From Rhizophagus irregularis (Eukaryota; Glomeromycota; Glomeromycetes; Glomerales; Glomeraceae), in assembly GCF_026210795.1 (NCBI RefSeq), contig NC_089450.1:186001-250000 (forward strand): a stretch of DNA of 64,000 nt, written 5' to 3'. Of this stretch, positions 10,580-23,251 are shown piece by piece. Made by a program: the position numbers and the translations under genes. The stretch's first letter is position 1, and the number at the start of each line of letters is the position of its first letter. The notes under the pieces are model-generated. The model made no database searches, was not told the DNA's origin, and saw nothing but the letters and a program-made list of their open reading frames with translations.

Positions 10580-10654
10580 GTAAAGCAAATGGAAAGACCA
10601 TTTCAGCTAGTTTTATACCTTAATTTTAGCCAGAATTTGGGCACAATATCTAAC

Positions 10655-11145
10655 GAGCATTTCGTTAGACTTGCTTTTTAGCCAAAGGCGCAGAGCATAT
10701 TTTTTTTCGTTAAAGTTTTATAATTAATATGCTATTTGATAAGCTAGCTCGCGCAGAATCCATTCTTGACTAAGGAAAAGTTGGGACAATTCTGCAGATT
10801 TTGCAGGGGTGACATTTCGTTAGACTTTTATAAAAATATGCTTTTTAGTAAGCTAGCCTGCATTGAACCCATTCTTAATTAAGGAAAAGTTGGGACAAAA
10901 ATCCCGTTAGATTTATTTAACAAATATGCTATTTAATGAGCCAGCTTGTACAGAAGGCATTCTTGTATATAGAAAAGTTTGTGATTTAAAAAGTCACATA
11001 ATTTTTTCGTTAGACTTATTTATGGGTAATAAGGACCGTTAGACTTAAATTCGTTAGACTTAAATAGTTAATATGTTATTTTAAAGAGCTAACACGCGCA
11101 GAATCAATTCCTGATATAAAAATTTTCGTTAGATTTAATAAATAT
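10655..11145. repeat. Degenerate tandem repeat, about 100 bp, key word TTCGTTAGACTT
   Basis: CGTTAGACTT or close variants occur at about 10662, 10707 (diverged), 10818, 10904, 11007, 11038, 11052 and 11129. They are followed in most copies by ATATGCTATTTRATAAGC, GCGCAGAATCCATTCTTGA and GGAAAAGTTGGGACAA. The unit is about 95-110 bp and strongly diverged. No ORF. Confidence 0.65.
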
Positions 11146-11157
11146 AACTGAAAAGTT

Positions 11158-11340
11158 AATATAGAAATTAAGATTCTAGAGCTGTTAGAAGCTTTTCTAA
11201 TATATTAATAAAAATCAATATGTTTTCTGAAGTTGGAGAACCTATACAGAATTAAGAAATATAATATTAAAATTAAGATTCTAGAACTGATAGAAGCTCT
11301 TCTAATATAATAAGAAAAATCGATATTGTTTTTAATGTTC
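11158..11340. repeat. Two direct copies of a ~120-bp unit
   Basis: AATTAAGATTCTAGAGCTG ... GAAGCTTTTCTAATAT is repeated about 115 bp later as AATTAAGATTCTAGAACTG ... GAAGCTCTTCTAATAT, each followed by AAAAATCRATAT. Downstream to about 11536 I see no gene. Confidence 0.55.
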
Positions 11341-11536
11341 TGTGACCTGTACATCATGTGAAAGTAGGGGCGGACGCCCAGTCTTCGCTACGCTTTCGCA
11401 TTGTGTCGTTTTGTGTTGAAACAAGAGCTAAAAAATCTAATTACTTGGATGGAATGATGGAAATCTGCGTTAAGTTCGAGGCCAAGTTTGTAGTGCTGAC
11501 CTGAATTAAATCAGTGTAATCTAAAATATTGGTATA

Positions 11537-11712
11537 CCTTACTATAGACTACTATAAAGGGACAAGAGGTGAATATCGGTACATATTACATCGCGAAATT
11601 ATATATAATATCAGTACAATGAGATTTTTTTATTAATTGTGAAATGGGACAACAAAAATTTATCAGTACAGGCAATTATCGGTACATAGAATATCGGTAC
11701 ATCGAGATCCGA
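11537..11712. mobile_element. Pogo-like terminal fragment (words ATCGGTACAT)
   Basis: On the minus strand the right end reads TAGTCGGATCTCGATGTACC followed by repeated GTACCGATA, close in style to pogo/Tigger ends. The left side (CTATAGACTACTATAAAGG) is a poor partner. No transposase is present. Confidence 0.35.
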
Positions 11713-12512
11713 CTATATAAAGGAAATATTTGTTGGAATCATAACCCTATTGAGAAAGAAGTTACAATTATTATTAAACACATAAGGGAAGCTCAATGAA
11801 TAGAAAATTTTTTCAACTTATATAGAAATGAGTATTGGAATAATTCTGAGATGCTTATAGAAATAGATTGATCGTATATTTAGAGTACTTAAAGGTAATA
11901 TTAAATTATTAACAAATTTTTCAAAATGGCAATTAAAGCTCGTTTAAAGTCAAAATTCAAACAGAAGAATTACCGATACTGGATAATTTAGTTAAAAGGA
12001 AATCGCATGTTTATAGTTAAATGGAAATGTTCTATATGTTTAAAAGATAAAGAAACATATATACATTTATGGAAATGTGAACATTTAGGACAAATAAACT
12101 AAATATGATAGGTAAATTTTAACAATACCTACAAGAATTGATATTAGCTAATAGTCAAGTGGAAAATGCAAAATCTGATGACGTTCTTAAAGAAATCTTG
12201 CTTTATAAGATTTGGGATTTTAATAAAGCATATAATTTGTCTATGCTAGCAAAAGGTTTTATACATATAGATTTGGTTAACTTATTTAAGAATTATAAAA
12301 TATTAGATAAAGATAGAATAAAATTATTAGATGGTTTGGTTAACAAATTGATTTTTGACTTTAAAGTTTTTATATGGGAGTATAAAAATGTTAAATTAGC
12401 TGATTTAGAACATCAGAAAGAAATTAATACTAAGATGAAAAAATTGGCCAAAAAATCTAAATTAGTGGTTAATAAATTAAATAAAATAGTAAGTTTACAT
12501 TGGAAGCTATAG
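11713..12512 (+). pseudogene. LINE ORF2 3'-terminal remnant (C-terminal zinc motif and tail)
   Basis: Decayed plus-strand segments read CWNHNPIEKE...IKHIREAQ, then WKCSICLKDKETYIHLWKC (CxxC...HxxxxC, as in the C-terminal zinc motif of non-LTR ORF2). A 124-aa open stretch follows (12138-12512), helical and Lys-rich (LYKIWDFNKAYNLSMLAKGF...). The same zinc pattern closes ORF2 in the full-length LINEs of this window, but the sequence belongs to a different family. RT and RNase H are missing, as expected of 5' truncation. Confidence 0.5.
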
Positions 12513-13414
12513 AATAGCTTAGTTTTTGAGACAGGCGAGTGACAGGCGGTCACTGGTCAAATTTTTAAATCTTTTATGACATGTCACCTTTGACCTCAAG
12601 GTGACAGGTCGGTCTTTTCCTTTTGAAAGGGTAGTATATTAATAATGTTTAAATTTATTTAGAATACTTTATTTTATTTTACTTTTGTAAATATATTGTA
12701 TTACTTCAACATTATTATCAATAAACATGATCACGCCTTTACAAAGAAAAAAAAAAAAAATTACTAACCAAGTTTATTGACTAAATTCAAAGAATTTTGA
12801 TTAATTAAAAAAAAATTCTTATATGATAAATATAAAATTAAGAGAAATTTTGTTATCTATAAGAATAATTGGAATCTGAAGGAAATATATAAACTAATAA
12901 ACTTGTATTTAAAAACTAATAAGTTATATATTTTGTATCTAATAATTTTAACATTTCACTAAAAACATGTAGTATAATGACATAAAAAAATGCTGTACTT
13001 TATTGTTATGCAAAATTCATTTAGGTATTTGTCTTATTATGGCTTTTTATTTTAGTCAATTAATTAATTAAATATGACTAATTGATTTTTGATTGATAAC
13101 CAATCAATCAATTAAAAGATTTAGGAGAAACCAAATTCCCTATATGAGCTTCTAATTCAAATTGATAAAAGTATAATTATAGCATTCATGGTTTAATTTT
13201 TTTAGTCAACAAATTTTTTGTACCTTTTTAGTAAGCTACAGTATAACTAAAGTATTCTGAAGTTTATTACTGTATATTTTTATATATTCTGTTAAATATT
13301 GATAACGTTTAAGAACAATTTAAAATTGGATAATTAGAATCTATTATATATACAATAATATTTCATTATTATAATGTAAATATTGATTGTTTATAATTTC
13401 TACTTTAATAAAAT
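12513..13414. other. Intergenic, very AT-rich, no gene seen
   Basis: No supportable ORF. The first part (AGACAGGCGAGTGACAGGCG to GACCTCAAGGTGACAGG) has several short direct and inverted copies of GTGACAGG, which may be the end of a small repeat. The remainder is the 3' side of the TMEM135-like gene. Confidence 0.4.
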
Positions 13415-15537
13415 CTACTCTCCAAGTAACCTTGATAAAGCAAATCTAATATAAGGGCTAGTTATACTCTTTGGTTGATTTTTACGAATAGCCATGATAA
13501 ATGCCATAGCCAGTGAAAAATAAATAGCTTCACCATTTCTATTACCGGAAAAAAATTGTAATTAATAAATGACAGAAAATAGAAATGTGTCGATCCCTTA
13601 ACCGTTTATCGTGTGATTATTAAACGGTCATCATACCGGATCGTCACACAAAAATTAAACATATACCTTATATTCCTAACTTTTCCCTTCTTAACCAACA
13701 ATTTCCAAAGTGTTTCAATCGATAATCTCAAACTATACATCCCAATATCTAATCTTCTATTAGGTTTTTCCACTAAAATCCACATCCCTCCAATAAATCC
13801 ATTGAGATAAAATCTAAATAAAAAGTAATTAACCAATGTAATTTTATATAAATAAAAGTTGAAACAAAAAAGAATACCTTGAGATAGGCATGAATTTGTT
13901 TGGAAGTATTTTTTGAAAGCCACAAAATAACGCCCATGAAGTTGCAATTGCCATTGTAATAAATGTAGCACCTTTAAATATCTCAGGTATTGCGTAGCTT
14001 AATATAGTGGTGATACCTCCGTTAGGTCTAAAAATGGATGTATAATAAAAAAAAAAACTCTAATTATTACGTGCCAAGATATTATGGAGGAATTTTTCAC
14101 TAAAAAGTCCCAATTCTAAATATAACCAGTAACACAATCGCCTCACCTGGATTTTCCACTTAAAATTAAAGAAATGGTATAAACTATTCCCATAAACTTA
14201 AGGGCATCAATACCTTCTTTTGCAATAAATTTCGTATAAGTAACCAAACAGCTAGGCTCCTCGTGATGTAACATAGCACACAACATTTTTGAATGAGCAG
14301 GATGAGCAATTTCCAATACTGGTTGAATGGGTTTTAAGTTGTCAGGAAGTGGGGGTACATCTCTACCATGAAGTTTAGATGAATAAAATTCAGGATAGTA
14401 AAGTGAAGCCAATATTTCTATACGATCAACTATTTCTCTTCCAATTGGCCACGGCATTGCATCAGAAAAATCACTTGGTTTTGGATTTACGTATGTTGTA
14501 CTACGACTAGTAATAAACTTGTCGTAATTTTTCTATTAAAAAAAAAGTGATGTTAATAACTTTTTTTTTCCCTTGAAGAAAAAAAAATTTTTTTTTCATT
14601 CTTACGGGGAATATGTCAGGATGTAATAAGTAGGCATAAATTAATTGAGCAGAGCTAATTGGAAATAATAACCAAGAACCCCACCACCAAGGCATTCTAG
14701 GAATAATGCCATTTTGCCTAAGTGCATGATAAGTGTATTGTAAACTTTTGCTTAACATAAAAACAGCAATTAATATCCTGCGAGATTGTACATTGTCAAT
14801 AAGTAAAGTAGGACCAGCCAATAATCCAGCTAAAAAGGGTGGAACCAATGGAGAACAAACTACATCATTAACTATTAAACTGGATGAGGGAGGTGGCCGA
14901 AGTAATGGATCAAATAATCGCGTAAAGAATCGAAATAAACTTTTATAAATTATGGCGTATGATGCAATCGATAATGCACATCGTGTAGAGGAATATAATG
15001 ACACCTTCTTTAAAATCTGATTTAGACTGTAAAAAGAAGAAACAAATTATTTAAAATATTTTTTTACCCTTTAAACTCAATTTATCAATTTACTAACCTA
15101 GCTTTCCTCCTAAACAATTTGGGCAAACGAACCACAACTTCAACTACATTAGCAATGGCATACACTTGTATAAAGGCAAATAAGCCTCTACGTGTAGTTT
15201 GCGGTAAACAGTCTTTATGTAGACAAAATGTTGCTGATAAAGGTGTATTATGAGTATGTGGTTTTAAACTAGCACAAAAATAAATTTTTACTTTAGAAAT
15301 TAAAAGAATAAATTAAAATAAGGGACTTTTTAAGTTTTTAACTAACTTGGATACAGCCTTAAATTCTGCAGGAGTTGGAAGTTTCGCAAGTGATTTTTTC
15401 AACACGGGAGCTAATAATTTAAGTGTCGAAGCATATTCTTTATTAGATATCACAAAAGATAAAAGAAAGAGTAACCGTGTTTTTTTTTCGTTATCTCTAA
15501 TAAATTCTTCGTTTTCCGAATTATTTATTTCTGTCAT
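13415..15537 (-). CDS. TMEM135-like multi-pass membrane protein, 529 aa, seven exons
   Basis: Exons (minus strand): 15537-15347, 15268-15098, 15026-14606, 14532-14147, 14027-13878, 13813-13667 and 13538-13415. The lengths sum to 1,590 nt, an exact 530 codons, with GT-AG introns. Recognisable blocks are FLAGLLAGPTLLIDNVQSRR with MPWWWGSWLLFPISSAQ and HPDIFP (exon 3). Exon 4 has PVLEIAHPAHSKMLCAMLHH then EPSCL, a Cys/His-Pro pattern typical of the TMEM135 family. Exons 5-7 have SYAIPEIFKGATF, a hydrophobic MAIATSWALFCGF segment, FIGGMWILVEKPNRR and EAIYFSLAMAFIMAIRK. Human TMEM135 is a peroxisomal/mitochondrial membrane protein linked to organelle dynamics and lipid transport; this is family knowledge, not shown here. 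The start is ATG 15537. It lies 386 bp downstream of the severin-like gene on the same strand. Confidence 0.85.
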
Positions 15538-15923
15538 TTTGTTAAAAAACAAAAAATTAGGAGACGAGAATGGTCAACAAACAATCAGACGATCTTTATT
15601 ACAAGATAATCAATCAATGTTCCAGAGTCCAGATTTTACAGGACGTACGACGTCGTACAGGTGATGCTAGCGAACGACGTTTAAATTTTAGAAAAATGGC
15701 TTTATTATGATTGGTATCACCTGTCACTTTTAATTCTATATTTCATTAAAATACTGAAAAGGAAATCCCGAAAAAAAAAATCGAAAAGTTTATTGTTTTT
15801 GAATTATAATATTTAATGAATATTTTACAGAATTTTTTATTACAATATATGCAAGTTAAAAATATAAATTGAATTGCCATGGCATGTGAAACATTTTTTT
15901 AAAATAAATAAAAAAAATTATTA

Positions 15924-17869
15924 TTAAACAACAGTTGAAACAACGATGAGAGCAGATTCAAAAGTTTCATTTTCTCCGCCTTCTAATACACGAGTAATAG
16001 GAAGATAAGCAGGTCGATCATATTTTTGAATATAATCCTATATGAAAAATAATTTATTAACACAAAAACGATATATAAATATTACCACCAAATTAAGTAT
16101 ATATAATACTATCACGTTTACCTGAGCATAATGTAAGGAATATTTCTTTTCTTTTGCGGTAGAATTCTTACCAATCCAAACAAAAACTACAAGTATAAAT
16201 ATTTTTAAATATTAAATTAAATTGAATAAAAAAATATTGTAAATGTACTTTAAACAATACCTTCATGACCAGCATCAAAAACAAATACGTCGTTAGAATC
16301 AAATTGATCTTTAGTAATTGTACCAGCAGATTCTTCCTTAAAAGTCAATTCTCCCGAAGCATCACTTACTCTTTGAAAAAAAAGAAGGAAGGTAAATTAA
16401 TTTATGAGTGTAAAAAATATTTAAATGAAGGGGATAATGATAAATACCTGAAAAGTTTACGTTCAACTTTAGTCATATCTTCGCCAGTATCTTCTTCAGC
16501 AGATTTGATATCACCTTTACTACCAAGTGCATCCCAGAATTTACTCATTTCTCTATCTCCCTCATCTAAAATTAAGAAAAATTACTATACTTATTTCGAG
16601 AATGACATTAAAAATTTTCTTTTATAAAAAAATCTTACCTATCACGACAACTTTACTTGCACCTTGTCGTTCACCTTCAATAGCTCTAACAAGTTCAGCA
16701 GCTTTCATTCTTTCAGAACCTTGAGATTTTTTACCATTTAATTGATAAATAGTAGTGCCAACATCCAATATAAATACATCACCACTATTCAATGATGTAT
16801 AATCCTTTGGTACTTCTCTAATTACAACAGTACGTTTAATTTGTTTTATTTTAAGCAGACGAGGACGATATTCAACTGGTTTAAGACGATTAAATCCTGA
16901 ATCTATTCCTCCATCTTCAACTCGAAATTGTTTAAAATGAGAAAGGAATAATCCAGATTCACAACTTTGAACCTAAAATTCGAAATAAATTTAAAAAGAG
17001 AATTGCGACGAAAAAATAATATTAAATTTAATTTACCTCACGATGTTGAACTGGAGATGTTCCAAGAACTAGATAGATTTACGATTAAAATTTTATTTCA
17101 AAAAAAAAAAAGATTAATGATTACTCACAATCATCCAATTCAACAGTTTTGTAAGCGGCAGTTCCAACTTCATCCTAAATTAAAGGTTATAATAAATAAT
17201 TATTTTAAGATAAAAGTTAGCTCAAAAATCAACTACTTACCTGACTACTATCTAATCCAAGCCAAAAATGAATATCGTGGGCCAATGCTTCAGTATTATC
17301 ATTCTTCTTGTAAGACTATCATTTAACATACAACATACATATCATTGATTAGATCAGTAGTAAAATTGAAAATGTAAATTTTATAAAACACTTGCATAAA
17401 GTACGATGTAACTGTCGCCTTTATGAGTTAAGATGATTTGTATTAGAAAATAAAATAATAGCGAATATTAATTGAACAAATTTTATAAAATAATAATAAC
17501 AATATACAAACCAGAATAAAAAAGTCCGTATTTTTCTTTTGGCCATGGCACAACATTAAACTTTTCTATACGCCATATCCAAAGGCCTCTATTAATATAA
17601 AATTTATGGAATTTATTAAATTAATCATTAAATCATTAGTTTTATAATAAACACACTTACGGTTTTTGACCAACCATTGCAGAAGGATCGGCCCAAGCTT
17701 GTTCTTGAGCACTAGCGTCAGAACGAACGTCTTTTTCAAGTTGAGTGCCAAAATTGGCAAGGTTGGTAGTAGCAATATCTGAAGAAAATAATAAACATTA
17801 AATTTAAGCTGGTGAGCTTCTTAAAAGTAAAATTTATTTACCCCACTTTGGTTGTCTGGTAAGTTTCAT
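15924..17869 (-). CDS. Severin/gelsolin-like actin-binding protein, 379 aa, twelve exons
   Basis: Exons: 17869-17842, 17778-17661, 17588-17512, 17418-17396, 17315-17241, 17174-17129, 17068-17037, 16972-16639, 16565-16448, 16370-16261, 16186-16122 and 16037-15924. The sum is 1,140 nt (380 codons). Three gelsolin repeats are visible. G1 starts at about residue 50 (GLWIWRIEKFNVVPWPKE, DSYIVLYSYKK, HDIHFWLGLDSSQDE, PVQHRE). G2 carries ESGLFLSHF...LKIKQIKRTVVI...SLNSGDVFILD. G3 has RKLFRVSD...SNDVFVFDAGHEVFVWIGK. Length and order match severin/fragmin, which cap and sever actin filaments in a calcium-dependent way (family knowledge). The fourth intron is best read as GC-AG: the donor GCAAGT at 17395 keeps VLY|SYKKN in frame, whereas the adjacent GT does not. 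Confidence 0.92.
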
Positions 17870-19115
17870 GACAAAAACTGTTTTTTTTTAAAAAAAAAAA
17901 GACTAAGGAAAAGGAAAATTTTGAGAACAAAATTCCACGCATTTATTCAAGATTATCGGGAATGGATTTATGGAGAATGATTGGCAGTTTAATTAATCTA
18001 ATTAGGTACTTACTACCGTATCTTAGTTAGTGCAGATACTAGTAGATAAGTCTAATTTTTGAATCAATCGATTACTTTTAATAAAATACGCAATCTTAAT
18101 AAAAAAGAATAATATTTAATAACGATAATAAAATGTTAATTGTTTAACTATAAAGACATAAATAACGTCAAACGGTATAATTAATAAATTTTTGTATAAT
18201 AAAGATTCTGAAATTTGTCTTAGAGACACTGTACTTTATATTATATGTTTCAAATATTTTACGTTTGATGATACTTTGTTTGTTAATTCTTTATACTGTA
18301 CATAAACTGATTCAAATCCAGATGTAAATTACAAACTGAGTTTTACGTTTATACATTCACATAACATACACAAAATCAATCATAAAGACCTCTTTACTTC
18401 TTTGCTTTTTATACGAAATAAGACACACCGACATAAGAGCAGTATAAGAGCGTGGTATAAAAAGATCTACAAACTTCTAAATTCGTACAAAAAGTAAAAA
18501 TAAATAATAAGGAGACAATATTATTTCGTAATCCCATACGCTTTCCATATTCGGGACAATTTGCAATGAAATTCAAATACAATATTAACCATTACATTAT
18601 TCATTGTTCTAATAATATTCGAGTCATTTGATTTGCCGTAAGTTAAAACCTACAAATATTTAATTTATAAATTATCATATTGTCTATTTTATTATTATAT
18701 GTCGTTATTCATCGACAGCCGATTTTTTTTCAGTTCTTCAGTTCGATTTTTTGATGACCAAATATATTTTATTTTTGAAGATAAAAAAAGGAAATTGAAA
18801 CAACAAAGCAGGATATATACGATAAATATAAATAATTACTGGACAAAAATTTTGAAAACAATAATAAACTTTATAATTTAAACTTTATATGTCACATACC
18901 CCTGAAAATTACTCTATCGTACAACAAACCTTTTTCTAAAAAAATGTAGAAATTTATATATTGTTTCCGGGTTTTAGAATAAATTATAAATACCTACCGA
19001 GAAAAAAAAATGTATTCCAAAAAAAATAAAAATTTCCTAAAAAAAAAAATTATTTTTTTTTCCCACTTTCTTCCATCACACCCCACCCCTTCTTTGTAAA
19101 TCGTTGAAAAAATAA
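17870..19115. promoter_or_regulatory. Divergent intergenic region between severin-like and S28 genes
   Basis: The two flanking genes are transcribed away from each other, so both promoters should lie here. TATAAAAAG occurs at about 18456 on the plus strand, some 650 bp before the S28 start. A run ending CCCACTTTCTTCCATCACAC precedes the S28 ATG and could be near its transcription start. No supportable ORF; the one at 18699-18881 is AT-driven noise. Confidence 0.35.
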
Positions 19116-20778
19116 ATGATGAAATATTTTGTTTTAATTTTCATCATCGCTACTATCGTTAGTGGATGTAGCGTTAAAGTAAATGCTGCTTCAATACTTT
19201 TTAATTTACATACTAGATCGATGCAAAGGTAAAGATTTATTTTTTATTTCAGATTATTTGAAGATAGAATTAACGCTTTAAGATCATCGCATAAATTTTA
19301 AATTTAACCTTTATTTCTGTAATTATTAGTCCGCAGGCCGGAACAAGTCCTATAACAGAAGATGGTCCACCTCAACCAACGGAAGTACCTTCATCATTAC
19401 CATTATTTTATTATAACCAAACTATCGATCATTTTAGCAAGAATTCAGGAAATTTCTTGCAAAGATATTATGTAAATTCAACTTTTTATAAAGAAGGCGG
19501 TCCAATATTTCGTAAGTTTAAATAAAATTATCTTTTCTTTCAGAGTTTCACTCGTTTATTAACCATTTTTTTTTTAATTATGTAGTTCACACACCTGGTG
19601 AATCTGGTATTAATCAAATAATACCAACAAGTTCTTTTGTTAGTAATTTAGCAGCAAGTTTTAATGGAATGTTGATAAGCCTTGAACATAGATTTTATGG
19701 TGAAAGTTATCCACCAATTAATGATTTGTCAACTCCAAATATGAAATTTTTGACAATTGATCAGGCATTATCGGATTTTGCAAATTTCATAAAATATCCA
19801 CCAAAAGAATTAAATATTACAAAAGATTCTAAATGGGTTATGGTAGGAGGTTCATATGCAGGAAATTTAGCTACTTGGATGAGAAAAAAATTTCCTAACC
19901 TTGTATCTGCCGCTTATGCTTCTTCGGCTCCAATAGAAGCTAAATTAGATTTCTTTGAATTTGATCAAAGGATAGCTAAAGCTTTACCTTGCGCACAAAA
20001 TATTTCTGATGCTTTTAGATTTGTTTATGATCCTATTTTATTATCCGGTAATGAAACTGCCATTTTAGGATTAAAACAACAATTCGGTTTAGAAATGCTT
20101 GAAGATAATAAAGATTTTGCTTCCGCTATAAGTCATCCAACTGCTAACATTGTACAAAATTATGTTCAATCTCCTGACATACCTGATCCTATATTGTCCG
20201 TTTGCACTCCATTCTCTCAAGTTCAATCATCATCTCCTGAAACTTCCGCTTTTATTTATGCTGAAGGTGTTAAAGCTTTTTTAAATATTACCGGTATAAT
20301 AACTCCTGAGGATAAACTTGCAAAATTCGCTACAACTTCTATAAATACAAAAGAAAAAAATGATTTGGCTCCTTATACTTATCAATATTGTAATGAATTA
20401 GGTTATTATCAAACTTTTCCAAAATCTTCTCCAATAAGTACTCGTTCTCAAATTATAGATATTGATTATTATCAAGGACAATGTGATTTCTTATTTCCTG
20501 GAATACCTTCTTCTCCAACAATTAAAAAAACAAATAAGAAATTTGGTGGATTCAATGGTAAATTCTCTAAAACTGTTTTTGTTAATGGCGATATTGATCC
20601 TTGGACAGCTTTAACTGTCAGTAGTGAATCAGCTAATCCAAAAGTAGAAAAAGATACAATCTTTCTTATTAAAGGTGGTTCTCATGTGACAGATTTTGCT
20701 CCTCCTTCACCTTCTGATTCTGAATCATTACAAGAAGCAAGAGTTTTTGTTTTTAATACTTTAGTTAAATGGTTGTAA
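19116..20778 (+). CDS. Secreted serine carboxypeptidase, family S28 (PRCP/TSSP-like), 495 aa, three exons
   Basis: Exons 19116-19228, 19330-19511 and 19586-20778 sum to 496 codons. The start has a signal peptide (MMKYFVLIFIIATIVSGCS). The mature part begins with the S28 hallmark FYYNQTIDHF, then RYYVNSTFY, GGPIF, LEHRFYGES, and the nucleophile in VMVGGSYAGN (Ser about 188). The Asp is in VNGDIDPW (about 436) and the His in KGGSHVTD (about 465), with spacing like that of lysosomal Pro-X carboxypeptidase. These enzymes remove residues after proline, usually in acidic compartments or outside the cell (family knowledge). Several N-glycosylation sequons are present. Two Met codons are adjacent at the start; either is possible. 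It appears fully intact. Confidence 0.95.
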
Positions 20779-21769
20779 TAAAAAAATCTATTAAAATTAT
20801 ATTAGTATAGTAATAAATAAAAAAGGTAAAGTGTGTGTATGGGAATAATTTTATTTAATTTATTTTGTAATTTTTGTATTTTAATGTAATTACTTCTCTT
20901 TTTGTTTTTTTTAAAAAAAAAAATTAATTTTTATTGTCCAATTATTTAATAAAATAATAATTTACTAAAGTATTATAGCTAATGAAATTTTAATTATATT
21001 ACTGCATACTAATTCTTGAAGTAAAATGTGTGAACTATGAGATTTTAACTATTTCTATAACATTAACATCAGGAATTACAAATATAAAAGTGGAATTCTA
21101 AAATTATGTGTTCGTATTTTGGCTGAAATTACAATATACAGCCAGAATTATAATTTGTGATCACAAAAGAAAATATTAGGTATATACTGTATATGAAGTA
21201 ATAATACTAATTATAATTGATTTGTTAAGAGATAATTTAATATAAAAAATTATATATGAAACATATGAATTTGTCAAATCAATTTAATTTAATTTGACTG
21301 AATTATTTGCAGAATACATCTAAAAATTGAAATATTTCAGTGTTAGTCAGGCATATATTATAATAAAATTATTTAAAATAATTATAGAACATAAATTACA
21401 CCAATTTATTAAAAACTATTTTACTATTTTAATCATAAAGTTACTTTAATATTATCGTGTTTATTTATATAGTTAATATTATAATATTGATAGGTGCATA
21501 TATCATCAATTGCAGCTAAAAAATATTTATAATTATGTTAGTCATATAATGGCTAGTAATATATTGCTTCAAGTATTCAAATTTTATAATATCAGACTTT
21601 AAACAAAAAGTTTACTTCAAATTTTAAAAAAAAACTATGGATTAAATCAAATTTTTTGTTATATAATTAAAACATTTAATCTTAAACTTTATGCTTTTAT
21701 CATGTTTAAAATAAATTTACCAAAAAAAACTTTATCAAAAATAATGTTCAGACCCAAGTTCTTAATGGG
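20779..21769. other. 3' flank of the S28 gene, no gene seen
   Basis: Very AT-rich. Polyadenylation-like AATAAATAAA lies about 35 bp after the stop codon. At about 21120-21150 there is a GGCTGAAATTAC/CAGCCAGAATTATAAT pair that resembles the GGCCGGAATTAT motif found inside several MITEs here. Confidence 0.4.
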
Positions 21770-22290
21770 TAAATAGATTGACCTGTTAAGAGAAATACAA
21801 ATGCAGGGTTAGTACTGTAAGGAAAGAAAGCCTAAATTTACTTTATCGGTTATGAATCGATTAAATAACAGTCATTTTAACAGTTGAATAGCGGGTTGCT
21901 TAATGGATTTTAATGGTTGGATAGTGGGTTGCTTAAAGGGTCTAATGGGTTAATAATAGTTTCTTAGCAACAGGTTTAAAGAATTAACGATAATATAAAA
22001 TGTAAGATAAAAATTTAAAAAAAAAATATTAATTTTTTTTAACGTTTTTTTTACATAATTATCTGAAATACATCACATGAAAATTCTCCAACCTGTTTAG
22101 CTAATTTGTTTAAACTATTAACCTGATAATCTGTTACAAAACTGATACTCAATATCATTTATCAGGTTAAACCAATTGTATCCGATAGTCAATTTTTAAA
22201 CCTGAGTAGAATCTGTTAGTTAAATTTTAAAACCGTAAACCCAATATAAACAGATATCCGTTATAACCCGTTAATTACGGGTTACAAGTT
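21770..22290. repeat. Candidate word-array element K (word AATGGGTTAA)
   Basis: The left part repeats TTAATGGGT / GTGGGTTGCTTAA / CTAATGGGTTAAT; the right part has the complement (TAACCTG, CAGGTTAAACC, TAACCCGTTAATTACGGGTT). The arrangement resembles the subterminal word arrays of the MITEs described below. I could not fix the termini or a target duplication. Confidence 0.4.
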
Positions 22291-22970
22291 TAAATACTAA
22301 TCAAAGACTCGTTAACACAATAAGTTTTAAAGTTTTATTTTTCTATATACTAAATTTTTAATTAACACTATATATGCTACACTAGAATAAGACCCCAAAC
22401 AATACTGATACAACTCACATTTGATAGGCTAACAGTAATTTTTATTAATCATTTATAACTTCATAAACTCAAAATACAATGAAAAAGTAAAAGTAAATAA
22501 ATAAAACTAAAATAAAAAGAAAATAGTCGCACAAATTTGTACATATAGAGAAGTAAACTAAACTATAAATCCCAAACTTGTATATCCCAACTTTAAACCT
22601 AAAAAGCAAAGTTTCAGATCAACTACCCAAATCCAGAAAATCTTACCCAATCTTACAACCTGCCAAGATATTATTCCGATGATGACTGTTCGACTCTTCA
22701 GAAAACCCAACAGGTAGCGAAACCACGATTGTCGTCAGTTAAGGAGGAATAGCCACTTAATACCAAGAAGATCAATCGAAGCCTCGAAGCGGGAAAGAGC
22801 CCATCGGCTGCAGACAAAGCTGACTTGAGGAGCGGAAAATGAAAAGGTGAACAGAAGGCCTTTCGTATGATCAAGAAGACTGCGAATTACCTTTTGCCGC
22901 GTCATTTATAACTTTAATTTTACACCTCGCCGCAAAGTTCCGTTGATAAATTTCATGTAAGTTTCAAATA
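22291..22970. other. Intergenic with a GC-richer block, no gene recognised
   Basis: About 22640-22930 is clearly richer in G and C than its surroundings, yet has no convincing ORF on either strand (the longest frames are short and feature-poor). It could be a transcribed non-coding segment or an old repeat. It directly precedes the left end of the pogo-like element. Confidence 0.35.
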
Positions 22971-23251
22971 CAGTCAACTCCCTCTATAGTACTCCCGTTA
23001 TAGTCACATTCTACTATATAGTCACACCAGTTGAATGTTCAAAACACTTTATTATTAAAATCTATCCTATATAGTCACAATCTATCTATAGTCACTATCA
23101 CACCTATCCTCAAAAATCTTATATTAAAAAAAACCGTTTATAATCACAGTTATATAAAGAATATATTAAATAACTTGGCATCTAATAATCGTACAAAGAT
23201 GTATCATAGCTTGTAGAATCGTCTCACCGAGACGAATCGAATGGCGGTAGC

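Noticed and set aside
18699-18881. 60-aa plus-strand ORF upstream of the S28 gene
   Set aside because: Phe/Ile/Asn/Lys composition follows the AT-rich background and there is no recognisable motif or conserved start context.
21770-22290. Calling element K a hAT MITE
   Set aside because: Word repeats are visible but no terminal inverted repeat or target duplication could be fixed.
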